From Tricholomella constricta (lineage: Eukaryota; Basidiomycota; Agaricomycetes; Agaricales; Lyophyllaceae), in the NCBI GenBank assembly GCA_013368375.1, contig JAACJP010000033.1, positions 186,001-250,000 on the forward strand: a stretch of 64,000 bases of DNA, written 5' to 3'. How positions within the stretch are numbered: position 1 is the stretch's first letter; each line of letters begins with the position of its first letter. Below the pieces are notes generated by a model. That model was not told the DNA's origin and searched no databases. It saw only the letters and a list, made by a program, of their open reading frames with translations. The position numbers and the translations under genes were made by a program. Of the stretch, positions 31,747 to 43,773 are shown one piece after another.

Positions 31747-33253
31747 ATGCTGCCGCTTCAGGACTATCAGCGATATGGACGGCAAATGATCCTCGATGGC
31801 TTTGGGCTCCCAGGTGAGCTCTTACACCGCCGAACGGAACCCCGTGTAAACATCAGTTAGGTCAATTGAAACTCCAGGCCGCGTCTGTGGTCGTCGTCGG
31901 CGCCGGAGGCCTCGGATGCCCTGCGCTCCAGTACCTTGGAGCAGCCGGTATCGGTACGACTGTTCATGTATCTACGCGACAAACTCTAAAGATATCATAC
32001 AGGACGAATCGGGGTCATTGACCACGACCATGTCGAACTATCAAACCTGGGTAGGCAGATCCTTCATAGCGAAGAGACAGTCGGAATGCCAAAAGCAGAG
32101 TCTGCAGCCCAGGCTTTGAAGAGGTGCGTTTCGATGATGTTTTTGTTAAACTTTACGCCAATCTTACACTCCAGACTCAACTCACATCTCGTCGTCGATG
32201 TCATTACCGTCGCCATCTCGGCCCAAAACGCCATGTCACTACTCGAGCCATATGATATCATCCTAGACTGCACTGACAACGCGCCTACGAGGTACTTACT
32301 CTCCGACACCGCCGTCGCGCTTGGGAAGCCCCTCGTCAGTGGCGCAGCTCAAAAGTTCGAAGGCCAATTATGTGTGTATAACTTGGGCGACGCCGGCCCC
32401 TGTTATCGCTGTCTTTATCCCAAACCACCTGCGCAGGATATGGTCGGCACCTGTGAGGAAACGGGCATCCTCGGGGTTGTCACTGGAGTCATAGGAAACA
32501 TGCAGGCGCTAGAGACGATAAGGATTCTTACAGGGCTACATGGTGCGTCCTGTCGTAGGTTTTTACCAGAATGTGGATACAAACTGAAAATCCTGTTCTG
32601 AAGATAAGAAGCCGACGTTACTGTTGTTTTCCGCTCTCGGCTCGCCCCAGTTTCGAACCATCAAACTCAGATCGCGGAAAGCGACGTGCCCTGCCTGTGG
32701 GACGGCGGACGACAAATCAGGCATAATACAAGACACCGACTACGTCCAGTTCTGTGGAGGCCCGAGGCCTGATTGGGAGAAACGCGGACTGGTGAACGGG
32801 GAAGCTGGAGCACGCGTCAGCTCGAAGGTTTGTTCTCGGTGGTCTAATCGGCGACCATTGTTCATTACTGACGAATTCTAACAGGTTTTAGAGGCTGCGC
32901 TGAAGTCAGAGCGCTCGATCCACCTTCTTGATGTGCGTCCAGAGACGGAATACGGGATCTGTCAACTCGGAACTTCCTTGAGTGAGCATTTCTTCCACGC
33001 GAGATCTTTGAATGCCGCTCATCTCTTGTTAGACGTCCCACTGAATCGCCTCGTCGCGAACCCGTATGAATACCTTCCACCCGAGCCTCTGACCGAGATT
33101 TACGTCGTGTGTCGCCTGGGGAATGATTCGCAGATAGCTGCAGACGCGTTGAGAAGTGTGTGTCCGAATGACAGGATAGGACTTGTGAAGGACGTGGTCG
33201 GGGGCCTGCGGGCCTGGGCGCGAGAGGTAGATCCTGCTTTTCCTGTGTACTGA
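31747..33253 (+). CDS. UBA4: Uba4/MOCS3: E1-like adenylyltransferase and sulfurtransferase (396 aa)
   Basis: This activates the ubiquitin-like Urm1 (and possibly the molybdopterin synthase small subunit) by adenylation and then thiocarboxylation, for tRNA wobble-uridine thiolation and protein urmylation. Exons: 31747-31813, 31861-31953, 32003-32123, 32175-32542, 32604-32827, 32885-32981, 33033-33253. E1 domain: [29 protein letters not shown] (nucleotide site), [39 protein letters not shown]. Zinc pairs are CYRC and CPAC, and the catalytic Cys is in [11 protein letters not shown] rhodanese domain follows ([13 protein letters not shown]) with active-site Cys in VVCRLGNDS. It lacks the N-terminal extension seen in some homologues. 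The intron after codon 216 ends in AAG. Confidence 0.93.
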
Positions 33254-34389
33254 TCCTTTGTTGTAACATCAGGAAATGGGAACGCGTTGTTTGGAGTGAC
33301 CGGCAAAGTTCCATTCCCATCACCGAGGTCGCTCGACACTTCAAACTCGAGGACCCACTGTTACTCTTTAACTGGCTCGCAACCTAAATCGAGTGGATCA
33401 TCCTCGCTGCGTCGACAACTCAAACGTCAGAATGGACTTGAACCTTTACTGGCGGAATTGACCCTCGCCAGGCGCAGAATGTATAACCTCGGGGACCTGG
33501 ATCTGATTGGAGTTTCCCAACGACAACCTCCTCGAGAGCGCCCCTATCAGGAAAGAATGATACAAAGTCAAATTGACCTCAGGCGGTTCCTTCCCAAAAG
33601 ACATACAGCATATTTCTCCATATTTACCATGCGCACTACGCGTGACCCTCAATTTATCGTGTTTGGACTGGGAGACTTGGACGCCAGAGCAGGAGGATAT
33701 GGTCGAGAGCTGTATTGAGGGAGAGTTCAGACTGGAGAAACTGGAGCCGCGGGAAGGGTAAATCTTGCGCTGTGTGGCATGCAAGCATGTCGCACCAGAT
33801 TCTCCCGTCTGATTAATACTTGATATGCGACCCTTTTACATATATAAAGTCTGCCTAACTTCAGCCTGCAGCTGTTGCTTCAGTCCTTGCAAGCGTTGTT
33901 AGTGAAATCTCACACAAAACAATGCCCTGACAATGTACATTCTACTTTATCATACGACTAATCTGGCTGTTGTGTGGCGGCACAGATCTTCTGACTATTG
34001 CATCGATCAAAACGATGACCTACCTTCTCAAAGTCCTTCTACATCCTCCATTTGCACCACCTGCTGCCAGAGATAAGCAATTAGACGCAATTGACCTCAA
34101 CCCGAGTTCTATATACCACTATCACGCACGCATCAGGCCTGATCTATTCGAGTGGAAATGAACACATCTCCTTCAAAAACTCCAGCAGCTCGTCAGTCAT
34201 AATCCGCAGTATCTCAACGCAGTGGATAATTGAAACGCCCCCTCACAGCCAAAGCCCAATTGGCGAGCCTTCCAGATGTGGGCGATGGCGCTGACGGTTC
34301 AGGCTTCGAGAACCATCCTGCAATTGTTGACATGAACACCGGTGTGCTTTATCGTGGCTTTTAGGGCGTAATCTTGGCCTAACGCGTCT
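33254..34389. other. About 1.1 kb unresolved; possible small gene near 33,280-33,761
   Basis: On the + strand two stretches look coding-like but are in different frames. One lies near 33,279-33,387 (KWERVVWSDRQSS then FKLEDPLLLFNWL). The other ends at TAA near 33,761 (TWTPEQEDMVESCIEGEF). No clean splice path joins them and no family was recognised. The remaining 600 bp (33,780-34,389) show nothing beyond the likely promoter of the otubain gene. Confidence 0.3.
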
Positions 34390-35612
34390 ATGCTACTACC
34401 AACAGACATCAATGATCTTACAACAGTACAGCTGCACGAACTTAACCTGGTGCGCTGGCTTGACAGTCTCGTATAGGCGCCTTCTGAATTCTTATCGCTA
34501 GGGACTATTCAATGAAAGTGTGCCGGATCGCCCATTAATCGACGAGATCGCGCCCATAGCCGAATTACGCGCTGAATACGAGAACGGCTCTCCCTCTTTC
34601 GTCCAACAGATCAACTGGCTCGAGGGACAGGGTTTCCACTCTATTCGGAGAACGAGAGGTACGTGGTCCCGCGTAAACTTTTGCCCCACTGACCAACTAT
34701 TTCTATAAGGCGATGGAGACTGCTTCTACAGATGTATGTGCTCAACCTTTTGTGATCCTTAGGGTAGTAAGGTCGAAATGCTGACTGAATCCGCACAATA
34801 GCAACGGCCTTTGCATTTGTCGAGCGACTCATCCACGATCCCAATCCCGATTCCTCCGTTCCAGACGCCCTAGGAATCCTGCAATCCACATTACCGATGT
34901 TGGAAGCTGTAGGCTTCCAGAGTCTCGTGTACGAAGACTTCTATGAGGCCCTCGTTTCCCTCATCCGGAACATCATCGAACCAGACGAAGCTGGTATGAA
35001 GCTAACTCCAGTTCGCCTCCTGCAAGAATTCCAAACGCCAGAAAGTACGTTCATTTCACCTTGTTGCCGATGCCAGATAGTCTCAATTTCTCTTTTGAAG
35101 TTTCTAATTCCATCGTCGTGTATCTGAGATTGGTGACAGTGAGTGTTTCGCCTCGTCTGCCACGTCTTCGCCTCTCATCTCACGAATCCAGTCGGCTCAA
35201 ATCCGGTTGGCGCAAGATGACTTTGCAGCTGTTCTATTCCACCCAGAGACCGCGGAGCACATGGATCCCAGACATTTCTGCGAACATTTCGTCGAGGCAG
35301 GCGGCAAGGAAGCAGGTGAGTCGGTACCAAGTGATCAGGATGGCGCGATATGAATGACACTCCGGTAGATCATGTCCAAATGACTGCATTATGTCGCGCA
35401 TTGCAGCTCAACATCGACGTCGCGTACCTCGATGGCCGGCGCAATGGGGCTGTGGATTTTGTTCCGATCCGTCCTGTCACGGACAAGGCTGGACCTCTTG
35501 TTCTTCTGTATCGGTGGGTACTCCTGCTCTTGTCGTCGAACTGACTACGAAGCTGACTGACTTTGACAGTCCTGGGCATTATGACATCTTGGTTGGCCCA
35601 GAACGTCAATAA
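34390..35612 (+). CDS. Otubain-like deubiquitinase (peptidase C65), 8 exons, 269 aa
   Basis: This cysteine protease cleaves ubiquitin chains. Exons: 34390-34425, 34502-34658, 34710-34733, 34802-35044, 35101-35138, 35192-35315, 35369-35513, 35570-35612, all in phase. Marks: LFNESVPDRPLIDEIAPI, RRTRGDGDCFYR with the catalytic Asp and Cys, NSIVVYLRLVTSAQIR, CEHFVEAGGKEADHVQM (otubain-type), and the catalytic His in PGHYDIL near the end. Two introns end in AAG (34,709 and 35,100). Length is typical of otubains. The short first exon is supported by phase only. LINE-B is inserted 140 bp after the stop codon. Confidence 0.9.
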
Positions 35613-35737
35613 TCATGTATTTCTATTCAGCCTGTCACTTCTCATGTACTGGAGCTGGCATCTACTAGTCGTGGGAATGACAGTTATGCTAGCTCGTTGA
35701 ATTCTCAGAGTATTTTCGATTTGCATACCTCCCACTG

Positions 35738-35752
35738 TTGTATATGCTTTTC
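35738..35752. repeat. Target-site duplication of LINE-B, left copy
   Basis: TTGTATATGCTTTTC directly abuts the T28 run (the element's poly(A) tail read on the + strand). An identical 15-mer flanks the other end at 44,419-44,433. Confidence 0.95.
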
Positions 35753-35952
35753 TTTTTTTTTTTTTTTTTTTTTTTTTTTTGGTGTAGCGTTTGGTTTAGC
35801 GCCGCGACCGACGGCAATGCCGTCTCCGCCTCGCCCGCTGTGATCGTGAGGACAGGTGCCCTCACTTATGATTGTATGTACCACCGAGGAAATGCGTTAC
35901 GCACTAAGTGTGGGACTCAAGCACTTTAAGAATTGCGGTTTTGAGCTTCCGA
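35753..35952 (-). other. LINE-B 3' UTR and poly(A) tail
   Basis: 172 bp of 3' UTR followed by A28. It contains a hairpin GACGGCA/TGCCGTC (about 35,808-35,823) and a GTGAGG/CCTCAC inverted repeat. It ends AAACGCTACACC before the A run, close to the LINE-A end AAACGCACCACT. Confidence 0.75.
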
Positions 35953-38900
35953 TCAGCCTTCTCCGCGTCTTGTATTCCGGCCCATACCCACTAAAACCCC
36001 GGGCTTCCCTATCCAGTTCTCAGGGAGTTTATGTCTCTCGTGGAGGATGTCTGTCCAGGTTTCCATTACTAGAGTTGGAGAGATTGCTTTCTGGTTGAAG
36101 TTCTTATTCGTTAATTGTTGATCTAGTTCTAGGCGGTCATTTATTGACTTCCTCCATCGTGCTCTGATTTCCATCGGAGTGTGTGGCCTATTTTCATTTT
36201 GGATGGTTCTCTCGCATCTTATCTTCCATATGAGGTATGTGGACTCTGCCATGAGGATACGGAAAAGGCGAGTTCTGCCTTTCATGGGCTTTCCCGCCGT
36301 GTTTCTGAATTCCGCTAATTGGCTGCCTAGTGCCATTCCTATGGACGGGCGGGACCAGTCGTTATCTTGGACTAGTCCCCATACTTTGCCCATCTCATTC
36401 CATATTATTTCCTGGCCGGCACATTCACATTTCGTGATAATGTGTTCCATGGTTTCTGTCGCGCCGTCGTGAGGGCATATCGCTCGTTCTTTGTACTCGG
36501 CATTAAATGTTTCTCGTTGCCAATGAGTTCCTATCATGTAGGCATCGTGTATTGCCATCCACAAGAAATATCGCTGTTGTCTCGAGAGGTCCTTGTGTCT
36601 TGTACTTTTCCAAATCGCCTCTGACGTGGGCCGCTTGCCGAATTCATCGCCTACGTTGTCTTTTATGGCTCGCAGGTTATTGGTGGTCCTCACCCGGTGT
36701 GTGGGTTTTGCTTCGGCTTTGATTTTCCTAATGGCTTTGTATGCAAGGGATTGAGTGATGCTTGTGAGCTTCGCTCCGGTGGTGATCAGAGTGGGGTCAA
36801 TTCTGTTGTTGAAATCTGTATTCAGTGGGAGGGAGGTTGCTTCGTTTGCTTTTTGGTCTGCCCCTTCATTGCGTTCATGGCCACTATGTCCTTTCACCCA
36901 CTTTACTCGTGTGACGGTCTTTCGAGTTCTTAGACGCGCGATGGTGAGTTTTATTAATTCGGCATTTGGTGTGTTGATATATCCTTCGTTTTCGTTTCTT
37001 GTTAGCCTTGAGGACACGTTTTGTATGACGTATTTGGAGTCCAGTTCTAGGAGGAGGCGGCTATCTGTTGGGGCAGTCTCGGCTACTTCTTTCAGTGCTA
37101 GGAGCTCGGCCGTTTGGTTGGATTGTATGAAGTGTGTAGGAACTTTGATGCTCATGTTCCTTTCATCCTCTGGGGCGTAGAAGACACCTGCTCCTGCGAC
37201 TGCGTCTTCCTGGCCATTGTTAATGCAGGAGCCGTCTGTGGCGGCTTGGATATAGGGTCCGGAGTCGGTTTGGGACAGGATCTCGGGGAGTTGGCCTTCG
37301 TGCTCTCCTTCCGTGAAAATGCGGAATATATTTGCCAGGGTCCCTTGTTCCGGGATGTTGTGGGGGAGTATTGTCCATTCGTCCTCTATGTTTTCCGCAT
37401 CTTCGACTTCGTCGCGGTCCACCTCGTCCGGTATTTGTCTCGGGTCCCATTTTGGTGGAAGGGTGTCTACTAACGCTTTTGCTTTCAGTGCACACTCGTG
37501 TGGGTGAGTACAGCCGGTGATATCCCGGTATAGTTGGCAGTGCTGGCAAGCGCAGCGGTTGTGTTCTTGGTGTTCCGGTTGGTTCAGTAGATCTGCGACG
37601 TCCTCCGCGTCACCGGTGAGTAATACATTGTGATTGCCTTTGAGGCACTCGCTTATTGGCCCATGGTTCATTCGTCTTATCTTCTTGTGGGCGTCACTGT
37701 GATACCATATTGGCCTTTGTCGTACGATGTCTTTTGAGAAGGCAATACCTTCTGGTCGCACGCGGTATTTCTTGGCTATTTTCTGTAGGTTCCTCAGGTC
37801 TGGTGGTGTGCCTGCCCTTTCTGTCGTGCTTGACTTCCACGATTGCAGGAATATATTTTGTCGTACTCGTTTATCCACTTTCTCCTCTGTTTTCGGTGTG
37901 TTACGCGCTAGGAGGGCGTCCGCTATCAGTGCCCATAGAGGGCGGTCGTTCCCTAGGCTGAGGTATGCCTTCAGCCACATTACTTCTATCGCTTCGTTTC
38001 TGGCTTGGATATCCAGTAGGGCTCTCCCTCCTTCCTTTGACGGGAGGAAGAGCGTGGCCTCACTTATCGGCGATCTTTTCTCTTTCCATACGAATTTTCG
38101 TATGGTCTTGGTGAGTCTCTTTTCTATCTGTTTCGGCATTCCCTGCACTTGTGTGAGGTACTGGGTCATGCCCCCAACTATCATGCTAGTGATGAGCTTT
38201 CTGCCCTCCATTGTTGGGTTGCTTTTCTCCCATCGTTCTAGGTGTGCATCAATTTTGTCTAGTACTATCGACCATGGTCCTTCTGCGTTAATCCCGTTGC
38301 CATACCATGCGCCTAGGATACGGACCGCTTCTCCATCAACTGCGATGTGGATGTGCGCGGGGATACTGGTACTATTTGGGTTTAGTTTTCGAGTGTGTAT
38401 CATGTTTTCTCTGAAGGTCTTTGTGCCTATTGGGATTACCTCGGTTTTCCCGGCGTTGAACTTTGCTTTGGCTGCAGTGCACCAATCATCTAATATTTCT
38501 TGCAGGACGTCCATGTTATCCCCTTCGGAGAGGAAAACGGTGGTGTCATCCGCGAAGAGGTTTGCTATCAGTTTCTCCGTGTTATTCGGAATTTGGTAAC
38601 CTGTTAGGTCTGAGGCCCTTAGTGATGCGGCGAGGGGTTCAATTGCGAGGTCGAATAGCATGCAGGACAGGGGATCTCCTTGTCTGACGCCTCTGTTTAT
38701 TTTCCACGAGGAGGACAAGTGGCCGTTTATCATGATCTTTGTTTCCGCGTTTGCGTAGAGTGTTTTAACGGCGTTTGTAAAGGTATCCGGGATGTCGAAT
38801 TTCTTCAATGTACGCCAGAGGTAGGTGTGGTCAATTTTGTCATAGGCTTTTTCTTGGTCGAGGGCTATTATGAGACCGTTTTGTTCTGTACTTTCTGCGT

Positions 38901-41237
38901 ATTGCATCATGAGGCGTATTAATTTGGTTTGGTCTGTGATGCGCCTCCCTGGTATGAAGCCTGCTTGGCTTTGGTGGATTAGTGAAGGGGCTACTTTCGC
39001 TAGCCGTGTCGCTAGGCACTTTGTGAATAACTTATAGTCCGTGTTCAGACACGTTATCGGGCGGTAGTTGGCGATTTCTGTTTTATCGTTCTTTTTGTAA
39101 AGTGGGCACATCCACCCTTCGGCGAAGGATGAATCCTCGGTGAGGCCGTGTGTCAGAATGTCATTGAAGACCTTGGTTAGGAGTCCTGCAATGTCAAAGG
39201 TTACTGTTATTCCGAGCTTCGTGTCCTCTGTGTGTTTATTATGGATTGTCTTCCATAATTCAGTTGTGGCTCCGTCTAGGCCTGCAGCGGTGTTATTTTT
39301 CGCTTTCGTGAGGGCTTCAACTACCTCAGCTCGCGCGATAAGGCTTCCTAGGTCTTGTTTCTGGGCTTCCGAGGTTTTCGTCTTGACTTGGTTCAGTGCC
39401 TTTACGATTTTCTGCTCCCTTATGTCGGGGTTTGTTGCATCTTCTTCTTTTTGAAGGGCATCATGATAGTCACGCCCTAGTTCTGCCATCTCTTTTGAAT
39501 TGGTTTCGTACTCTGGCTGTTGTTGTGGACCTAAGGGTTGGCATTTCTTTAGTTCCATTATCATGTCTCGGGGTTTAGACGCTTTGTTTGTGGAGGTCCA
39601 GTACTTGCATATTGTCTCTCCCTCCAGCCGGTTCCTGGCTGCTGCAGACTTTCTCTTGTCCTGGTGTTTCCTTTGGTTTAAGGCTCTTATCTTGGCTTCT
39701 ATTTCGGCAGAGGCTACTCTTCTGTCGTCGTCTTCGCTAGTAGTGTCATTGTTAACGCGATCCAGGGCGTCTTGTAGTTCTCGCAGCTGGCGGTCTATTT
39801 TAGGGATTATCGCTTTGTCCCTCTGTCGCGCGAGCTGCATCATTTCCGCTTTGAAGTTAGCAAATACGGTTTGTGGGTTCTTCTCGTGCGTTCTCGTGTG
39901 TTGGATTTGTTCTAGGTCTTCTACTGTCTTCAGCCCTTCTTTCCTGACAGTGGCGCGGAACAGTTTATCCTTAAGTACATGGTTTGGAATGGACCAACGA
40001 CCTTTACCGACCCAAGGGGCATTCCGGTGGGCAACTTGGACGGACACCATTCTGTGGTCCGTGCCAGGGATCCCGGATGGTTCGATTTTCCATTCTCTCG
40101 CGGATTGCATTATTTCCTCAGATGCGTAGATGCGGTCGAGCCTTGACTGTGAGGAGGTCGCTTCTTGGAGGAAGGTGTAGGCTTTGGTTGTTGGGAAGGT
40201 CGTTCTCCATCCATCTTTTAGTCTCAGGAGATTGCGGAGTTCGTTTAGTTCCTCCACTGCTTCTTGGGGATCTGTGTATGCGGGGAGGCGGTCTAACATG
40301 TCCTCCACTACGTTAAAGTCGCCCAGCATGATGTCCACTTTCAGTCGTGGGTTTCGGGTGAAGAACTCCTTTATCTTCCTCCAGAACTCGGCGTTCTCAT
40401 TCGCCCTGGACAAGTTCGGGGCGTAAATTGTGAGTACCGCAATCTGTTCTGCTTTATGCCAATTTGTTTGTGTTAGAATGGCCCTGCCGGGGATGATTTC
40501 AGTTATTTTAGCACCAGTGACGTTCGTGATTTCACGATTTAGGACCACTGCTATGCCTGCGCGGCCTGTCGGATTCTCTGGATCTTTGGAGATGAAGATC
40601 TTCATTCTTTTCGAGAAGAGTTTCTCGAGGTCATCTCGTCTTTCCTCTGTGAGGTGGGTCTCCTGGACAGCCAGTATACCTATTCTTTTGTCTCTCATTA
40701 ATTGGTTTACATGAAGCCATTTTGATCCGGTTCTGCCGTCTCCCATTGTCCTGGAGCCCCTTATGTTGAGGGAGGCTACTCGTATTGCGGCCTTAGTCTC
40801 TTTTTTACAGAGTCTCGCTTGGTTTCTGCGATTGGCTCTGTTTAGCGCCGCTTGCGGCGGCTCTCTCTGAGCTGGGTCTACTTGGGTAGTTTGTGGCAAG
40901 GCTTGCCTTGCTCCATCCTGCGTGGAGGGTGAGGGTCTGTTTGGCCCTGACACTTGGCTCGTAGGCTCGTTCCCGGTGATGTTGGGGGTGTCTGGCGCTA
41001 CGTGTAGTGCCGCTGCTCGTGAGCCGCTTCCTTGCCGCAGCAAGTGTCCGGGGTGTGTTGTTCCCGGGATGTCCTGTTGGACTCCGCCGTCCTCTCCTAC
41101 CGATCCATCATTAGGGCGAGTGGCGGTAGGCTCGTTCTCCCTTCTGGAGGGGTAGGGGTGTGTGCCATTGCCGATTTCGTCTCCTGTATTGTGGGGGTTT
41201 GTTAGTAAGTTAGCAGTTGATAGTACTCACCTAGCAT
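35953..41237 (-). CDS. LINE-B ORF2: endonuclease / reverse transcriptase / RNase H (1,745 aa if spliced)
   Basis: This is the polyprotein for target-primed reverse transcription. It has an endonuclease (ASLNIRG with catalytic Asn, QETH, GDFNVVED, TDHR), a reverse transcriptase (AGLDG, NYRPITCLN, QAGFIPGR, LDQEKAYDK, RQGDPLS, FADD), an RNase H (TDGSC, NQTAELLAL, LDSKYV, GHSGHERNEGAD) and a C-terminal C...H...C motif (MEHIITKC). In the unspliced frame the first ATG lies after the endonuclease Asn, so it cannot start the full protein. A 47-bp interval 41,230-41,184 has a GTGAGT donor, CTAAC branch sites and an ACAG acceptor. Removing it joins ATG CTA G (41,237-41,231) in phase to the frame. I therefore give 41,237 as start. 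The alternative is a non-AUG start. Confidence 0.9.
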
Positions 41238-41634
41238 GCAACCATACGCTAGGCTTGCCGCCCTTGTAACCCAGGGGCGGACTGGGGGATGATGGCTTCG
41301 GTACGAGCAGCAGTGTGAGGCTTGCTACGTTCCCGAGGTCTTGAGCAGGGCTGCTGCACGGCAACATCCACTAATTTGTATAGCCTGCCGTTTTTTGCTT
41401 CGTATTTGTGCGAGGCGGTGCTCTCCAGGCTTACCTGCGCTGTATACAGCCAGTAAATTCAGCCTGGTCGGCTTTAGGATACCATTTCGTTCGGGGCGCG
41501 TTTTGTTTTTTTAGGTCCTGCGTTCTTATGGTTCTTACGACCTCACTCGTGTGGGAGCGCAGGACATGGGATGGAATGGTATTGTGCATAGCTTGTACTC
41601 GACGTTGTAGGGAATGTATATGCGGAGGGGTTTG
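41238..41634 (-). other. LINE-B inter-ORF spacer
   Basis: About 400 bp between the ORF1 stop and the proposed ORF2 start. There is a further donor-like AG/GTAAGC in the middle, but no in-phase use was found. Confidence 0.4.
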
Positions 41635-43773
41635 TTATGTGGTGTCCCTCGTGAACCCTCGACCTCTGCTTCTGCCTCCGCGGCCCCTCCCTCTGAAAGG
41701 TCTGCCGCCCCTGCTTCCCCGGAGCGGCGGGGCTGTGTCCGAGGGGCTCGTCAGGTTCGTTCCTGCATTTGGTTGATCGGAGAGGATCGGGCGCTTTGGT
41801 CCGCGCCAACCGGGGATGCTCATGAAGGGGCAGAGGGCTCGCGGATGGTCCATCGATTTGCATCCGGCGCATTGGAAGGTCGCGTCCCCTTTGAGGGTTC
41901 GCCCTTCGCCGTAGTCCCCGGTGAGAAAGGATAGGTTGCGGATCATACCGATCAGCGTGTAGTAGTCCGCGAGGGACAGCTTTACAGGGTGTCCGAAGTA
42001 GACGTTCCAGATGGTCTGGGGGCCTCCTTTAAGTCCGGAGCCTCCAGGGGCTGCTAGGCGCTTGACTTCGAAGCCTTTCACGAAGATGGAGGCGTATGCT
42101 TCTTCAACGGCTCCTGCTTTGTAGTGGCCGGTGAGGTTTTTGTGGAGGAAACTCGCGACGGCGGGGTTGCCGTCCAGGACCTCCCGTATAAGGTCCGCGA
42201 CGGCGGCGTGAGCCTTCGTGTTCAGGGGGAAGGTCATGTCGCATAGTGACATTATGAAGGTGGGGATGGGGGGATCGTATGGGAGGAAGAAGACGGTGGC
42301 TTCGGTCGTGGATACGGTGTTTCGGCTGATGAGGGTGTCGGCAGCCTCCTGCGTGATGTTGGAGACCAGGAAGTGGAAGGGCGCTTGGACGCGCCCGTTC
42401 AGGGGGTTCATTTGTTTCGGTGGCGCTATGACGACGTCTTCGGCATCGATGGTCCTACCTACTAGGGTTCGGATCCGTTTGACCGCTGCAATGGGCTGGG
42501 GGTCGTAATTGCCGTCGAAAAGGCGGGCCCACACCTTCGGCCCTTCTTTGTTTTGCCAGATAGAAAGGACGAAGGGGTCGACATTGAAGAGGGGGGCTGC
42601 GCGGAGGTGGATCATGGGGAAACCACCTGCGGGAGTCGCGGTGCATTCAAGGCCGTTGGAGTTCTTTGCGGTTCCGTTCTTCACGGTCAGTTCCCAAGAG
42701 AGGGTCGGGTCTTTGTTGAAGTGCAGGTTATTTAGCAAGGAGTGGGGGGGCTGGGTGTCCTCCCTCGGGGAGGGCAGATCGTCCTGTGTTTGGTTCTCGT
42801 GGCCCTGTGGGTTGGGGGACGGGGACATCGGATATTCGGGGAATTCCGGGCTATGAGGGCGGGGGGTTCCGGGATGGACCGAGTGGAAGGACTGCGGCGC
42901 CCAGGTGGAGGGTCTCTGGGTTTGGTTATCTGTCCCCGGAGTGGGGAGAGGAGGGAAGTCGTCTGGGAGAAGGGGAGTACTCATGTGTTGGGAGTTGTCT
43001 CCTCCGAAGGGGTCGTCTCCTGCAGACATTTGCATCTGTTGGGCGTGTGGGAAAAGGCCGGGTTTGGTTACTTTGCGTTGTTTCTGGGTGGGGCGCTGTA
43101 CTTCCCCTGGAGCTTTCTCTGGGCTGCCGTCCGGGGGGCGTTTGTTAGATTCGTGCGTAGAGTAGGGAGCGGCCAGTTTGTATGTTTGGAGGGCAGGCAA
43201 CGTAGCTTGTTTGTGATTTATGTAGGTATTTATATTGGGGTGTCCATCATCCCTGTCGTTGATCCCCTTGTTGTTCTCCCACGATTCTTTTGGCTTCGAT
43301 CCGATAACCGGTGCAACGGTTGTGGGATTCTCGCGGGGCATCGGGCCCGCGTTGGGCGGGCTGTGTACGTTAACTTGGGTGGCATGTTAGTTCATTTCTT
43401 GCCTTGTGTCTGTTACTCACGCTTGAGCTCCTTTGACGTACTTTAGGAAGTCGATGTACCCAAGGTTCACGAATTGGGCGGGTATTTGGATCGATACGCT
43501 TCTCGTTGTATCTTCCTCGGCTCTAAAGTGAACCCACTTGAGGCTGCCTGAGGGGATGACTCCTACGATCTTGACGAAAGTGTGCACAAAATCCCCTTCC
43601 CTGCCAGCTTCTCTCGCAAGAATAACAACGGTGTCTTTTACGCCTACGGGGTCTTCGGACACATAGTCCTCGCACCTCCAGATTTGGTGCCACGTGTTGT
43701 TGTTGAGGAGGATGAATGTTGGGGAGGCCAGGATTGTGACCACCTTTGGGGAGTTGGGGTGTTGGAATGGCAT
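41635..43773 (-). CDS. LINE-B ORF1 (gag-like), 692 aa if a 60-bp intron is removed
   Basis: This is the nucleic-acid-binding protein of the retrotransposon. The main frame (43,341-41,635, 568 aa) is disordered and Pro-rich at first, then has a conserved-looking central domain (about residues 190-480). A single CCHC zinc knuckle follows (C-x2-C-x4-H-x4-C, CAGC...H...C), then an Arg-Gly-rich tail. Upstream, another open frame from ATG 43,773 gives 118 residues (MPFQHPNSPKVV... ending FLKYVKGAQA). A 60-bp interval 43,420-43,361 has a GTGAGT donor, an AACTAAC branch site and a CACAG acceptor. Removing it joins the two frames in phase, with no stop, into one 692-aa protein. If it is not spliced, the upstream frame is a separate small ORF. 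Confidence 0.82.
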
